A DNA stretch of 64,000 nucleotides, from positions 6,294,097-6,358,096 of the forward strand of contig NZ_JAKRKC020000001.1 of assembly GCF_022664455.2 (NCBI RefSeq). Direction: 5' to 3'. Positions 15,898 to 23,980 of the stretch are shown piece after piece (position 1 is the first letter of the stretch; each line of letters begins with the position of its first letter). The position numbers were made by a program, and so were the translations under genes. The stretch comes from Actinomadura luzonensis (GTDB taxonomy: Bacteria > Actinomycetota > Actinomycetes > Streptosporangiales > Streptosporangiaceae). Below the pieces are notes generated by a model. It did not search any database, was not told the origin of the DNA, and was given only the letters and a program-made list of their open reading frames with translations.

Positions 15898-16524
15898 ATG
15901 GCCAGACGCGGCAGGCAGGCCGAGGCGGCGCGCAACGATCTGCGGCTGCTACGGGCGGCGCACGAGGTGTTCACCACGCAGGGCTTCGACGCGCCGGTCT
16001 CGGCCATCGCCCGGCAGGCGGGCGTCGGCATGGGCAGCCTCTACCGCCGCTACCGCACCAAGGAGGAGCTGCTCCAGCGGTTGTGCCTGATCGCCATGGA
16101 ACGCGTCGCCGAGGCCGCGGAGAGCGCGCTGGCCGAGGAGGACCCGTGGACCGGCCTGGCGGGGTACGTCCGGGAATGCGTGGCCCTGCGCTCCGGCGCG
16201 CTCGCCCCCGTCGCGGGCACCATCGAGGTCACCGACGCCATGTGGCGCACCTCCCGCCGCGCCACCGAGCTGGCCGGACGCCTGATCACCCGGGCCCGCG
16301 AGGCGGGCGCGCTGCGGGCCGACGTGACCGCGCTCGACGTCTCGCTGCTCATCGAGCAGTTCAGCCGTCCGGCCCCCGGCGCGCCCGACGCCACGCACGA
16401 GCAGGTCAAGCAGCGCCTGCTCGCCATCGCGCTCGACGGCCTGCGCGCGCCCGGCCGCACCGAGCTGCCCGGCGAGCCGCCGAGCCCCGAGTGGTACGAA
16501 GGCCGCTGGGCGAGGCGCCCCTAG
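15898..16524 (+). CDS. TetR-family transcriptional repressor
   Basis: The product is 208 residues. The HTH at residues 20-65 is typical: LRAAHEVFTTQGFDAPVSAIARQAGVGMGSLYRRYRTKEELL. The C-terminal domain is a ligand-binding helical bundle with no recognisable specificity. Divergent transcription from the oxidoreductase gene, and two matching palindromes between them, make it the probable regulator of that gene and of itself. Confidence 0.92.
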   Translation: MARRGRQAEAARNDLRLLRAAHEVFTTQGFDAPVSAIARQAGVGMGSLYRRYRTKEELLQRLCLIAMERVAEAAESALAEEDPWTGLAGYVRECVALRSGALAPVAGTIEVTDAMWRTSRRATELAGRLITRAREAGALRADVTALDVSLLIEQFSRPAPGAPDATHEQVKQRLLAIALDGLRAPGRTELPGEPPSPEWYEGRWARRP

Positions 16525-16532
16525 GGTCTACG

Positions 16533-17339
16533 GTGGGGTGCGTGGCGTTCAACCTGCTGCTCGACGACCTTGACCACAGCGCCGCGGCCCAGGCCGCCGG
16601 GATCCGGCGCGGCTACGGCGGGCCCCCCGCCCGCACGGTGAGCGCGCGCGCCGGCCTGACCCGGCTGCGCTGCGCCTCGCTGCTGAAACCCCTGTACGCC
16701 TGGGTGAGCGCGGCCCGCATCCCCGACCACGCGCGCTGGCGCCGCCACGCCGAGCCCGCCGTCGTCGTCTCCTCCAACGCCGACACGCTCGGCCTGTGGC
16801 TCGCCGTCGGACCGAAGGTCATCCTCGACGACCTGCGCGAACGCACCGGCGTGTCCTGGGCCCCGCCCAACGGCGACCCCTCGCGGTTCGGCTCGGTCGA
16901 GGTGTCGGCCGACGAGGTCGCGAGCGCGTACGCGGCCCTCGCCCAGTCGGCGTCGGCCGGCGACCCGGTCGCCTCCGACGTGCTGCGCTGGATGCGGCTC
17001 GTGGAGGGCGAGCAGACGTTCGGCGCGCGGGAGGCGCTGGGCTCGGCCGAGGCGGCGGTCAAGTGCGGCTGGTACGGCGCGCCCGACGAGACCTGCCTCC
17101 GCACCCACGCCGTGGCCGTGCTGCCGCGCGGCGGCACCCGGGTGACGGTCGTGGTCGGCATGACCGCGCTGCCCTTCACCGACGCGGCCGATCGCGAGCT
17201 CTACCGGGAGCGCGTGGCCAAGGGCCTGCCGGTGGAGCACGTGCACGACAAGCTGGCGGGCGGGCTGCTGCGCGAGCTGATGGCGACGACCCTGGCCGAG
17301 CTGGGCGGCACCGCGGACCGCGCGTCGCGCCGCCCCTGA
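16533..17339 (+). CDS. Cytoplasmic SxxK (class A beta-lactamase-fold) hydrolase-like protein
   Basis: From GTG 16533 (a second GTG is at 16542) the product is 268 residues with no signal peptide. I place it in the beta-lactamase/transpeptidase superfamily by motif order: S49-L-L-K52, S80-S-N82 in the SxN position and K177-C-G179 followed by the expected strand GTRVTVVVGMTALPF. This order mirrors the secreted protein at 3851-4735. Absence of any export signal is odd for a family that normally works on cell-wall peptides or beta-lactams outside the membrane. It follows the TetR stop by 8 bases and may be co-transcribed. Function uncertain. Confidence 0.6.
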   Translation: MGCVAFNLLLDDLDHSAAAQAAGIRRGYGGPPARTVSARAGLTRLRCASLLKPLYAWVSAARIPDHARWRRHAEPAVVVSSNADTLGLWLAVGPKVILDDLRERTGVSWAPPNGDPSRFGSVEVSADEVASAYAALAQSASAGDPVASDVLRWMRLVEGEQTFGAREALGSAEAAVKCGWYGAPDETCLRTHAVAVLPRGGTRVTVVVGMTALPFTDAADRELYRERVAKGLPVEHVHDKLAGGLLRELMATTLAELGGTADRASRRP

Positions 17340-17361
17340 CCCGCCTCGTCCGCCCCCGCGC

Positions 17362-17823
17362 TCACCCTTCGAGAGCGGGGGCGGTGAGCCGGCGGACGAC
17401 CTCGGCCAGCTCCGGGGGCTCCACCCCCGCGGGCAGTTCCCCCTCCGCCGCCCACAGATGCCCGAGGTACGCCTCGCGCTCCTCCTCCGTCAGCCCGCCC
17501 GGCCGCACCTCCGGCCGGGCCCCGGGGAAGCGGGCGAGGTAGAACGGCTCGTCCTTCACGTACCGGACGCCGTGCCACCGGAAGTCGCGCCCCACCTCGA
17601 CGGACAGGTCCAGCACGGCCGAGCCGGGCAGCCCGGTCTCCTCCGTCAGCTCGCGCCGGGCGGCGTCGAGCGGCGTCTCGCCGGGGTCGATGCCGCCGCC
17701 GGGCGGCTCCCACACCTCGGCGCGGGCGACCCGGTCGTACCAGTGCAGGAGCAGCACGCGGCCGTCGCGGTCGAGGCAGACGACGCGGGCGGCGGGCCGG
17801 GCGCTCACGGGGGCGTGATCCAC
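17362..17823 (-). CDS. NUDIX hydrolase
   Basis: The start is taken as GTG 17823 (VDHAPVSARPAARVV), which puts the first strand of the fold at the N-terminus; an in-frame ATG 27 codons upstream would add an unlikely Arg/Thr/Pro-rich leader. The Nudix box is complete: G-G-I-D-P-G-E-T at about residues 44-51, continuing to R-R-E-L-T-E-E-T-G-L. The product is 153 residues. It would hydrolyse a nucleoside diphosphate derivative; the substrate is not predictable. It lies downstream of the DUF523 gene on the same strand with an 11-base gap. Confidence 0.9.
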   Translation of the reverse strand: MDHAPVSARPAARVVCLDRDGRVLLLHWYDRVARAEVWEPPGGGIDPGETPLDAARRELTEETGLPGSAVLDLSVEVGRDFRWHGVRYVKDEPFYLARFPGARPEVRPGGLTEEEREAYLGHLWAAEGELPAGVEPPELAEVVRRLTAPALEG

Positions 17824-17833
17824 CCGCCCGAGG

Positions 17834-18799
17834 CTACCCGGGCGCCGGGACGTGGTTGCGCAGCCGCAGCCCGTCGGGGTAGGGCGAGAAGTAGGTCTGG
17901 TCATGGACGTACTCGGCGGCCTCGCCGCGCGCGTGGTGGCGCAGCAGCGTCGTCGGGACGCTCAGCGGCACCAGCCCGGCCCGGTAGGACTCGATCACCT
18001 CGACCAGGTCGGCCCGCCGGGTGGGGTCGAGGGCGAGCATGCCCATGCAGTGCTGCAGCACGTTGACGTTGCGGCCCAGGGTGGCCTTGGCGGCCAGGGC
18101 CTGCCGGAAGAGCTCGGCGTAGCCGGCGGCGACCTCCTCGCGCGGCCGCACGCCCGCCACGGCGACCACCCGCCCGGCCTCGCGGTAGCGGATCGGGTCG
18201 TGGGCGAGCAGTTGCATCTTGTGCCGCGCATGGAAGGCGACCAGGTCGCGCGGCCGCCAGTCGCCGGTCAGCAGCGCCCGCAGCCGGGCGTGCGCGAAGA
18301 CCCGCTCCACGAAGCTCTCGCGCAGCAGCGCGTCGTGCAGCCGGCCCTCGTCCTCGACCGGCAGCAGCGGGTGGGCGTCGATGATCGCGCCGGCGAACAG
18401 GCCCTTGTTGCGCCGGTCGGCGGGCGGCCCGTCGGCGCGGTAGACGGGCACGCCGTGGATGCCGCAGGTGGGGCTCTTGGCCTTGAAGACGTAGCCGTCC
18501 ACGTCGAGCGCGGCGGCCCGCTCGGCGGCCAGGCCGCGCATGCGGTCGGTGAGGTCGGCGCGGGTGGTGCGGGTCATCAGGCGCGGGCCCTCGTCGGAGA
18601 CCTCCAGCCGCAGGGTCTCGCGGGGCGCGCCGAGGCCCGCCTCCATCTCGGGGCAGATGCGGACCCAGTCGACGTACGGATCGAGCGCGTCGGACAGGAA
18701 CCGGTCGCGGCTGTGCCCCCCGTTGTACCTGACCGGCTCGCCCAGCAGGCAGCTCGACACCGCCACCCGGGGCCGCGCGTCCGGCATGCCCGTGATCAT
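17834..18799 (-). CDS. DUF523-DUF1722 fusion protein (TudS-like N-terminal domain)
   Basis: The start ATG at 18799 (MITGMPDARPRVAVSSC) has GGATGGAAAG upstream. The product is 321 residues. The N-terminal 150 residues are DUF523, a family that includes the [4Fe-4S] thiouracil desulfurase TudS; three candidate cluster cysteines are visible in SSCLLG, RICPEME and KSPTCGIHG. The C-terminal 130 residues are DUF1722 (YbgA-like; HARHKMQLLAHDPIRYREAGR and LGRNVNVLQHCMGM). Desulfuration of a thiolated base is possible by family; the role of the DUF1722 half is unknown. Confidence 0.9.
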   Translation of the reverse strand: MITGMPDARPRVAVSSCLLGEPVRYNGGHSRDRFLSDALDPYVDWVRICPEMEAGLGAPRETLRLEVSDEGPRLMTRTTRADLTDRMRGLAAERAAALDVDGYVFKAKSPTCGIHGVPVYRADGPPADRRNKGLFAGAIIDAHPLLPVEDEGRLHDALLRESFVERVFAHARLRALLTGDWRPRDLVAFHARHKMQLLAHDPIRYREAGRVVAVAGVRPREEVAAGYAELFRQALAAKATLGRNVNVLQHCMGMLALDPTRRADLVEVIESYRAGLVPLSVPTTLLRHHARGEAAEYVHDQTYFSPYPDGLRLRNHVPAPG

Positions 18800-18925
18800 C
18801 TTTCCATCCAAGCTCGTCAGGGAAACGCGGGCAACCAAGCCCGGGAAGATCAGTCGCAAGCGACCTGCCCGGATCGTCACCGATCATGCGCCTTCACCTC
18901 CGTCCCCGCGCGCCGGAGCGGCCAG

Positions 18926-18956
18926 TTGACCTGGAGCGCGCTCCACTTCGTAGCGT
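18926..18956 (+). promoter_or_regulatory. MerR-type promoter with 19-bp spacer and internal dyad
   Basis: The -35 TTGACC (18926-18931) and -10 TAGCGT (18951-18956) are separated by 19 bp. The spacer contains the palindrome TGGAGCGCGCTCCA (18932-18945). An over-long spacer with a central dyad is the signature of promoters activated by MerR-family proteins that untwist DNA. The ATG lies 7 bases after the -10, so the transcript would be leaderless. No merR gene is adjacent. Confidence 0.75.
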
Positions 18957-18963
18957 GGGAGCC

Positions 18964-19923
18964 ATGACCACGGCACAACACAAGATCGGTTCGGGGTTCG
19001 GCGCGAGGAGCACCGCCGCGGACGTGCTCGCCGGGATCGACCTGTCCGGGAAGCTGGCGATCGTCACCGGGGGCTACTCGGGGCTCGGGCTGGAGACCAC
19101 GCGCGCCCTGGCCCGCGCCGGCGCCCGGGTCGTCGTCCCGGCCCGCCGCCCCGAGGCCGCCCGCGCGGCCCTCGGCCACCTCGCCGAGGAAGCGGGGGCC
19201 GAGGTGGACGAGCTGGACCTCGCCGACCTCGGCAGCGTCCGCGCCTTCGCCGAGCGGTTCCTCGCCACCGGCCGCGACGCCCACCTCGTCATCGCCAACG
19301 CCGGCATCATGGCCTGCCCGGAGACCAGGGTCGGCCCCGGCTGGGAGGCCCAGTTCGCCACCAACCACCTCGGTCACTACGCGCTCGTCAACCACCTCTG
19401 GCCGGCCGTCGCCCGGGGCGGCGGCCGGGTGGTGTCGGTCTCGTCCGCCGGGCACCGGCAGTCCGCGATCCGCTGGGACGACGTGCAGTTCGAGCGCGGC
19501 TACGACAAGTGGCAGGCCTACGGGCAGGCCAAGACCGCCAACATCCTGTTCGCGGTGCACCTCGACGCGCTGGCCCGGCAGGCGGGGGTGCGGGCGTTCG
19601 CGCTGCACCCCGGAGCGATCCTCACGCCGCTGCAGCGCCACCTGCCCAAGGAGGAGATGCTCGCCCTCGGCTGGATCGACGAGGCGGGCAACGCCCTGGA
19701 CCCGAGCTTCAAGACCCCGGAGCAGGGCGCGGCCACCCAGGTGTGGGCGGCCACGTCGCCGCAGCTCGCGGGGATGGGCGGCGTCTACTGCGAGGACTGC
19801 GACATCGCGGAGGTCGCCACGGCCGACGAGCCCGGGGTGCGCCCGTACGCGGTGGACCCGGAGCAGGCGGCCCGGCTGTGGCGGCTGTCGGCGGAGCTGA
19901 CGGGCGTGGACGCGTTCTCCTGA
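18964..19923 (+). CDS. Short-chain dehydrogenase/reductase (WW-oxidoreductase-like)
   Basis: The product is 319 residues from ATG 18964. The Rossmann motif is TGGYSGLGLE (T-G-x3-G-x-G), then NAGIM, the catalytic Ser in VSVSSAGHR and the YGQAKTAN active site (Y-x-x-x-K). The segment ANAGIMACPETRVGPGWEAQFATNHLGHY is typical of the subgroup related to retinol dehydrogenase/WWOX. Its MerR-type promoter suggests induction by a xenobiotic or redox signal. The substrate is unknown. Confidence 0.92.
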   Translation: MTTAQHKIGSGFGARSTAADVLAGIDLSGKLAIVTGGYSGLGLETTRALARAGARVVVPARRPEAARAALGHLAEEAGAEVDELDLADLGSVRAFAERFLATGRDAHLVIANAGIMACPETRVGPGWEAQFATNHLGHYALVNHLWPAVARGGGRVVSVSSAGHRQSAIRWDDVQFERGYDKWQAYGQAKTANILFAVHLDALARQAGVRAFALHPGAILTPLQRHLPKEEMLALGWIDEAGNALDPSFKTPEQGAATQVWAATSPQLAGMGGVYCEDCDIAEVATADEPGVRPYAVDPEQAARLWRLSAELTGVDAFS

Positions 19924-19995
19924 CCCGCCTTCCCCTGATCCGCCTTCCCCTGACCCGCCTTCCCCCGACCCGCCTGCTCCTGACGCGCCCTCCTG
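19921..19995 (+). repeat. 15-bp tandem repeat, five units, starting at the SDR stop codon
   Basis: Units at 19921, 19936, 19951, 19966 and 19981 follow TGACCCGCCTTCCCC with 0-5 changes each. The first TGA is the stop codon of the SDR gene; the unit length is a multiple of three, so three of the four later units begin with TGA in the same frame. The array fills the gap to the convergent TPR gene. Confidence 0.85.
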
Positions 19996-20014
19996 TCGGA
20001 GCCGGAGCCGCCCG

Positions 20015-21724
20015 TCAGGAGAAGGCGCTGGCCCGGCGTTCGTCCGCCTCGGCCTCGGTGACGCGGCCCAGGGCGCGCAGGGCGACGGCCCGGTTGGCGT
20101 ACAGGTCGGGCTGGGGCTGCAGGTCGAGGGCGCGGGTGAGGTCGGCGACCGCGCCGTCGAGGTCGCCGTTCGCGTAGCGCAGCACCCCCCGGTTCCCCCA
20201 CGCCGCCGCCAGGTCGGGCGCGGCCGTCACCGCGCGGTCCAGCGCCGCCCTGGCCGCCGCGAACCGCCCCGCCGCCGTCTCCAGCTGGCCGAGGACCGTC
20301 AGCAGGTGCGGATTGCCCGGCGCCAGGGCGAGCCCCGCCTCGACGTCGGCCGCCGCCTCCTCATCGCGCCCGCAGGCGGCCAGCAGCCCGGCGCGGTTGA
20401 TGTAGGCGTCCAGGTAGCCGGGGTCGAGCTCGACCACCCGGGCGAGGTCGGCGAGCGCTCCCGCGGTGTCGCCGCGCGTGACGCGCAGCTCGGCCCGGTT
20501 GTAGTGCGCCTCCGGCAGCGGCGGCCCGGCCCGCATGGCGCGCTCGTAGTCGGCCTGCGCCTCGTCCCGCTGCCCGAGCTTGAACAGCAGGTTGCCGCGC
20601 TCCAGGTAGTAGTCGGGGAAGGCGGGGTCGAGGGCGATCGCGGCGGCGTAGTCGTCCAGGGCCTCCTTGTGGCGGCCGAGCGCGGCGAGGAGCTGGGCCC
20701 GGTTGGCCAGCAGCACCATGCGGTGCAGCGGGTGCCGCGCGCCCAGCTCGCGCGCCAGCTCCAGGGCCGACTCCACCAGCGCCAGCGCGGCGGCGGGCCG
20801 CCCGTGCCGCAGCTCGATCAGGGCCAGCCCGTTGCGGTCGAAGCCGAGCTTGAAGGCGCGCTCGGCGGGGTCGGGCAGGATCGTGGAGATCGCGATCGCC
20901 AGGTTGATCCAGCGGCGGGCCCGGCCGAGGTCGCGCTGTCCGGGGTCGGGGTGGCGGGCGTCGAGCATGGCGGTGCCGTACGCCGCCGCGGCGTGCATCT
21001 TCGGGTCCTGGCTGGCCTCGCGCACCCGCTCCCACACGGCCAGCGCCTCGGCGGTGCGGCCGAGGCCGCCGAGCGCGGTCGCGGTGCGCTGCGCGAACCG
21101 CCACCACGCGGCCCCGCCCGGCTCGGTGCGGGCCATGCCGCGCTCGCCCAGCTCGGCGGCGGCGTGCAGGAACCCCTCGCGCATGGAGCGGTCCACTGCC
21201 GCCCACAGCTCGTCGGCGTCGCGGGTGTCGGGAGCGGCCGCCGGGCCGCCGGTGCACAGCAGGAGCGTGAGCGTGGCGGGCGGGACACGCCGCGCCATGA
21301 CGTCGAGCAGCTCCAGGTCGGTGGGGTCGGCCTCGGCGAGGTTGCACACCGCCAGCGCCAGGCCCGCGGGCACCGCCTCGCGGACGAACTCGGTCAGGCC
21401 GTTGGCCAGCCGCAGCGTACGCCGGGGCGCGGGCACGAGGATGCGCTCGTCGTCGGAGAGCCCGGCCTCGGCCGTGACCCGCCGGGCGGGGACCAGCCCG
21501 GCCAGTTCGGGCGCCGCCGCGCGGATCTCGATGTCGTGGGCCGCCACCAGCTCGGCCGAGCGTTCCAGGGCCGGCGGCACCAGCCGGCGCAGCAGCGCCG
21601 CCGCCACGGTGTAGGGGCCGCGGGGCCGCCGATGCGCGTCGATCATCGGCATCAGCAGCCGCGCGGCCCCCCAGCGGGCGGGTGGTTCGCCCTCGACCCG
21701 GAGGTGGGACCTTCCCTCAGTCAC
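20015..21724 (-). CDS. TPR-repeat protein with relict STAND/AAA-like segment
   Basis: The product is 569 residues starting at GTG 21724, which overlaps the stop of an upstream 24-codon peptide gene by four bases (GTGA). Residues about 300-565 are tandem tetratricopeptide repeats (for example YYLERGNLLFKLGQRDEAQAD, AHYNRAELRVTRGDTAGALAD). Residues 110-165 (LALAVCNLAEADPTDLELLD, then LLLC) resemble the Walker-B/sensor region of large LuxR/STAND regulators, but no Walker A is visible and no DNA-binding domain is present. It may be a protein-interaction scaffold or a peptide-sensing protein derived from a STAND regulator. Specific function unknown. Confidence 0.85.
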   Translation of the reverse strand: MTEGRSHLRVEGEPPARWGAARLLMPMIDAHRRPRGPYTVAAALLRRLVPPALERSAELVAAHDIEIRAAAPELAGLVPARRVTAEAGLSDDERILVPAPRRTLRLANGLTEFVREAVPAGLALAVCNLAEADPTDLELLDVMARRVPPATLTLLLCTGGPAAAPDTRDADELWAAVDRSMREGFLHAAAELGERGMARTEPGGAAWWRFAQRTATALGGLGRTAEALAVWERVREASQDPKMHAAAAYGTAMLDARHPDPGQRDLGRARRWINLAIAISTILPDPAERAFKLGFDRNGLALIELRHGRPAAALALVESALELARELGARHPLHRMVLLANRAQLLAALGRHKEALDDYAAAIALDPAFPDYYLERGNLLFKLGQRDEAQADYERAMRAGPPLPEAHYNRAELRVTRGDTAGALADLARVVELDPGYLDAYINRAGLLAACGRDEEAAADVEAGLALAPGNPHLLTVLGQLETAAGRFAAARAALDRAVTAAPDLAAAWGNRGVLRYANGDLDGAVADLTRALDLQPQPDLYANRAVALRALGRVTEAEADERRASAFS

Positions 21725-21795
21725 CCCTTGTGAATGACGCTGGAGGTCCCAGCCAGCCTCGCGGTTCCAGGCTTGCGGACGACGATGCGTTTCAT
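21721..21795 (-). CDS. 24-residue basic peptide translationally coupled to the TPR gene
   Basis: ATG at 21795 has GAGAGG six bases upstream and a good promoter behind it. The frame runs 24 codons to a TGA that overlaps the TPR start as GTGA. The peptide begins MKRIVVRKPG and ends SSVIHKG: six basic residues in the first 13, then a short Ser/Thr-containing tail. It could be a RiPP-like precursor, a signalling peptide read by the TPR protein, or only a leader for coupling. No modification enzyme is adjacent. Codon choice (cct, gga, agg, att) is less GC-biased than in neighbouring genes. Confidence 0.55.
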   Translation of the reverse strand: MKRIVVRKPGTARLAGTSSVIHKG

Positions 21796-21821
21796 GACGT
21801 ACCTCTCACTCGGGGTTGACT

Positions 21822-21853
21822 CCCTATTATTAGGGCACCCCTACGAATATCAA
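21822..21853 (-). promoter_or_regulatory. Promoter of the peptide-TPR operon overlapped by a dyad
   Basis: On the minus strand, TTGATA (21853-21848) is followed after about 15-17 bp by TAATAATA, a strong -10-like run. The dyad CCCTATTATTAGGG (21822-21835, arms CCCTA/TAGGG) covers the -10, so a repressor could occlude it. The start codon lies about 30 bases downstream, with a ribosome site between. Confidence 0.55.
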
Positions 21854-21920
21854 GGCTGACGGTAAATAAGCCGGTTGAACGGGGATAAGAAGTAGTTGCC
21901 TTTTGACTGGCTAATGTCAC

Positions 21921-23174
21921 CTATTTGGCGCGGAACCAGTGCGGCGACGCCGGGATGCGCGTATGTTCGGATTCTTCCATCAAGTCGCACAGACAGCGAC
22001 CCAGCAGCGTGACCGATCGGCAGCACCCCGGGCCCGGCAGGTTTCTGGTGCGAAGAATGGTGGTGGCGCGTTCTATGAGCCGTTCGAGGCTCGGCTCGCC
22101 ACCCCCTTTCAACGAACGGGTGTGCCAGGGACAGGAGGCGACGTCCACGCACGCGCTCTTGACGATGTACGGCGTCGGCCCCTCCCCCGCCCGCGGCGGT
22201 TCCTCACGTCTGATCCGCCGCTCCGCCAGCGCTCTCGCCGCCATTCGGGAAAGGTCGAGGAGTTCGCGGCGGCCGCGTTCTTTTCCCAGCACGGCGGCCC
22301 GGGCCGGCACGGCGAGCAACATCGCGGCGGCCATCAGCCCGCCGCCCACCACCATGCTCCAGCCCACTTCCTCGTTGAACCAGATCACCGCGATGAGCGC
22401 GACCCAGAGGGGCTGCGACGACATGAGGATGGCGCTCGGCACGGCGGGCACGTGCGCCTGCCCGTACGAGCGGGCGAGGAACCCGAGCGCGCACGACACG
22501 ACCGACAGGTGCGCCAGCAGCAGCCAGTCGGGCATGGTGGCGGGCAGCGTGATGCCGTCCCTGGCGCCGACCGCCCCCGTGGTGAGCCCGATGGTGGCGA
22601 GCTGGATGAGCGTCAGCGCGTACGGATGGAAGGCCGGCTGCTTGGACAACTGCCCGAGCATGAGCGTGTGGCCGGAGTAGAGCGCCGCCGCGGCGAGCGT
22701 GGCCGCGAGCGCGATCAGCGAGACCTCGTGCTCCTCGACCCCGCGCATCAGCGTGAACGTCGTCATCCCGCACAGGGCGGCCACGACGCCGTACCAGATG
22801 CGGCGCTGCACCCGCGCCTTGTAGACCACGAGCGCCAGGATCGGCGTCATCACGACGCTGCAGCCGACGGCGAACCCCGACACCGCCGACGGCAGCCCGT
22901 GCAGCGCCACGGCCTGCGCGGTCTGCCCGACCCCGAACATCACCCCGAGAACGACCCCGTTGACCCACGTCTCGCGTGGCAGCCGCCGCAGGCAGCGTGG
23001 CCTGATCAGCAGGAGCGTCAGCGCCGCGATCAGGTAGCGCTCGGCGAGCAGGTCCTCCACCGGTAACCGGTGGATGAGATCCTTCATCAGCGGGAACGCC
23101 GACCCCCAAGCGGCGCTGACGAACAACAGAAGCACGGCTCCCAGGAGGGGTCGGGGAGCGGGCACGACTGCCAT
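21921..23174 (-). CDS. DMT-superfamily (EamA) transporter with a ~110-residue C-terminal tail
   Basis: The product is 417 residues. The first 300 hold ten membrane helices in two EamA halves (WGSAFPLMKDLI near residue 24; ILMSSQPLWVALIAVIWFNEEV in the second half), the pattern of drug/metabolite exporters. The usual family length is about 300. Here a hydrophilic tail follows: a charged helix (GKERGRRELLDLSRMAARAL), then a Cys-containing part (VKSACVDVASCPW, GPGCCRSVTLLGRCLCDL) ending HWFRAK. I recognise no domain in it. The gene is downstream of a GNAT gene and upstream of the peptide-TPR unit, all on the minus strand. Confidence 0.85.
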   Translation of the reverse strand: MAVVPAPRPLLGAVLLLFVSAAWGSAFPLMKDLIHRLPVEDLLAERYLIAALTLLLIRPRCLRRLPRETWVNGVVLGVMFGVGQTAQAVALHGLPSAVSGFAVGCSVVMTPILALVVYKARVQRRIWYGVVAALCGMTTFTLMRGVEEHEVSLIALAATLAAAALYSGHTLMLGQLSKQPAFHPYALTLIQLATIGLTTGAVGARDGITLPATMPDWLLLAHLSVVSCALGFLARSYGQAHVPAVPSAILMSSQPLWVALIAVIWFNEEVGWSMVVGGGLMAAAMLLAVPARAAVLGKERGRRELLDLSRMAARALAERRIRREEPPRAGEGPTPYIVKSACVDVASCPWHTRSLKGGGEPSLERLIERATTILRTRNLPGPGCCRSVTLLGRCLCDLMEESEHTRIPASPHWFRAK

Positions 23175-23476
23175 GTCAGAAGCATCTCACTACTATTCGC
23201 AGCCGTAGATGTACAGCCAGCAAGCCAGTGAGGTTCCTCTACCACTCGGAGTTAAGAGCATCACCCGCGGGTTCGTACATCCATACCGCGCGCGCGAAGG
23301 AACGGCCATTTCCTACATATCCCGATACGGGAAATAGGGGGCGTCCTGTCCGGCCGGCGGGACGGTCACGCCGGCGGGCCCGGGAGTCGTCACCGGGAGC
23401 ACCGCGAGGCGGCGGAGGGAACGGGCCCCAGGAGGGGGATCGATGGGGCCGTCGTCGGAGCTGCCAGCCGGCCGGG
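23175..23476. other. Intergenic region upstream of the EamA gene
   Basis: This 302-base gap has lower GC near the EamA start. It contains the inverted repeat ATTTCC...GGAAAT with CCCGATACGGG inside (about 23310-23337), a candidate operator or hairpin. No protein-coding or RNA gene is recognised. Confidence 0.5.
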
Positions 23477-23980
23477 CTACCTCGTGCCGGGCTGTTCTTC
23501 CAGGACCGCGGGCGGGACCAGGCGTTTCTCGCCGTAGACGACGGTCAGCTCGCCCACGCGCTCCCTGGACAGCTCACGCCAGCCCTGACGGGCGTACAAC
23601 GCGAGCGCCGCTCCCTGGTTGAGGGTCGTGTCGCCTCTGACGCTGAGGAACCCGAGCTCCACCGCGCGCCGTTCGAGCGCGCGCAGCATGGCCGCACCGA
23701 AGCCACGCCGCTGGAACCCGGGATGGACGCGCAACCGGCACACCTCGGCCGTCGCGCTGTCGACGGGTCTCAGCCCGCCCATCGCGACCACGCGCCCGCC
23801 CGTCTCCCCGACGAGGAAGTCGCCGCCGCACGCCAGGTAGATGTCCTGGATGCGGGGGAAGTCGTCGTCGTAGTAGACGCCGTCACCCGGGAACAGGCCC
23901 ACCTCCGCGAGGCAGATCTGATGGAGCGCGAGGATGGTGTCGAGGTCGGACCAGCGATAGCGACGGATCGTCAGCTTCAC
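23477..23980 (-). CDS. GNAT-family N-acetyltransferase
   Basis: The 167-residue single-domain acetyltransferase begins MKLTIRRYRWSDLDTILALH. The core is clear: GGLRPVDSATAEVCRLRVHPGF, the acetyl-CoA loop QRRGFGAAML (Q-x-x-G-x-G/A) and the C-terminal NQGAALALYARQGWREL. Its start codon overlaps the stop of the upstream XRE-TPR gene (ATGA at 23977-23980), so the two are translationally coupled. The acceptor is unknown; coupling to a regulator suggests a self-modification, detoxification or signalling role. Confidence 0.92.
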   Translation of the reverse strand: MKLTIRRYRWSDLDTILALHQICLAEVGLFPGDGVYYDDDFPRIQDIYLACGGDFLVGETGGRVVAMGGLRPVDSATAEVCRLRVHPGFQRRGFGAAMLRALERRAVELGFLSVRGDTTLNQGAALALYARQGWRELSRERVGELTVVYGEKRLVPPAVLEEQPGTR

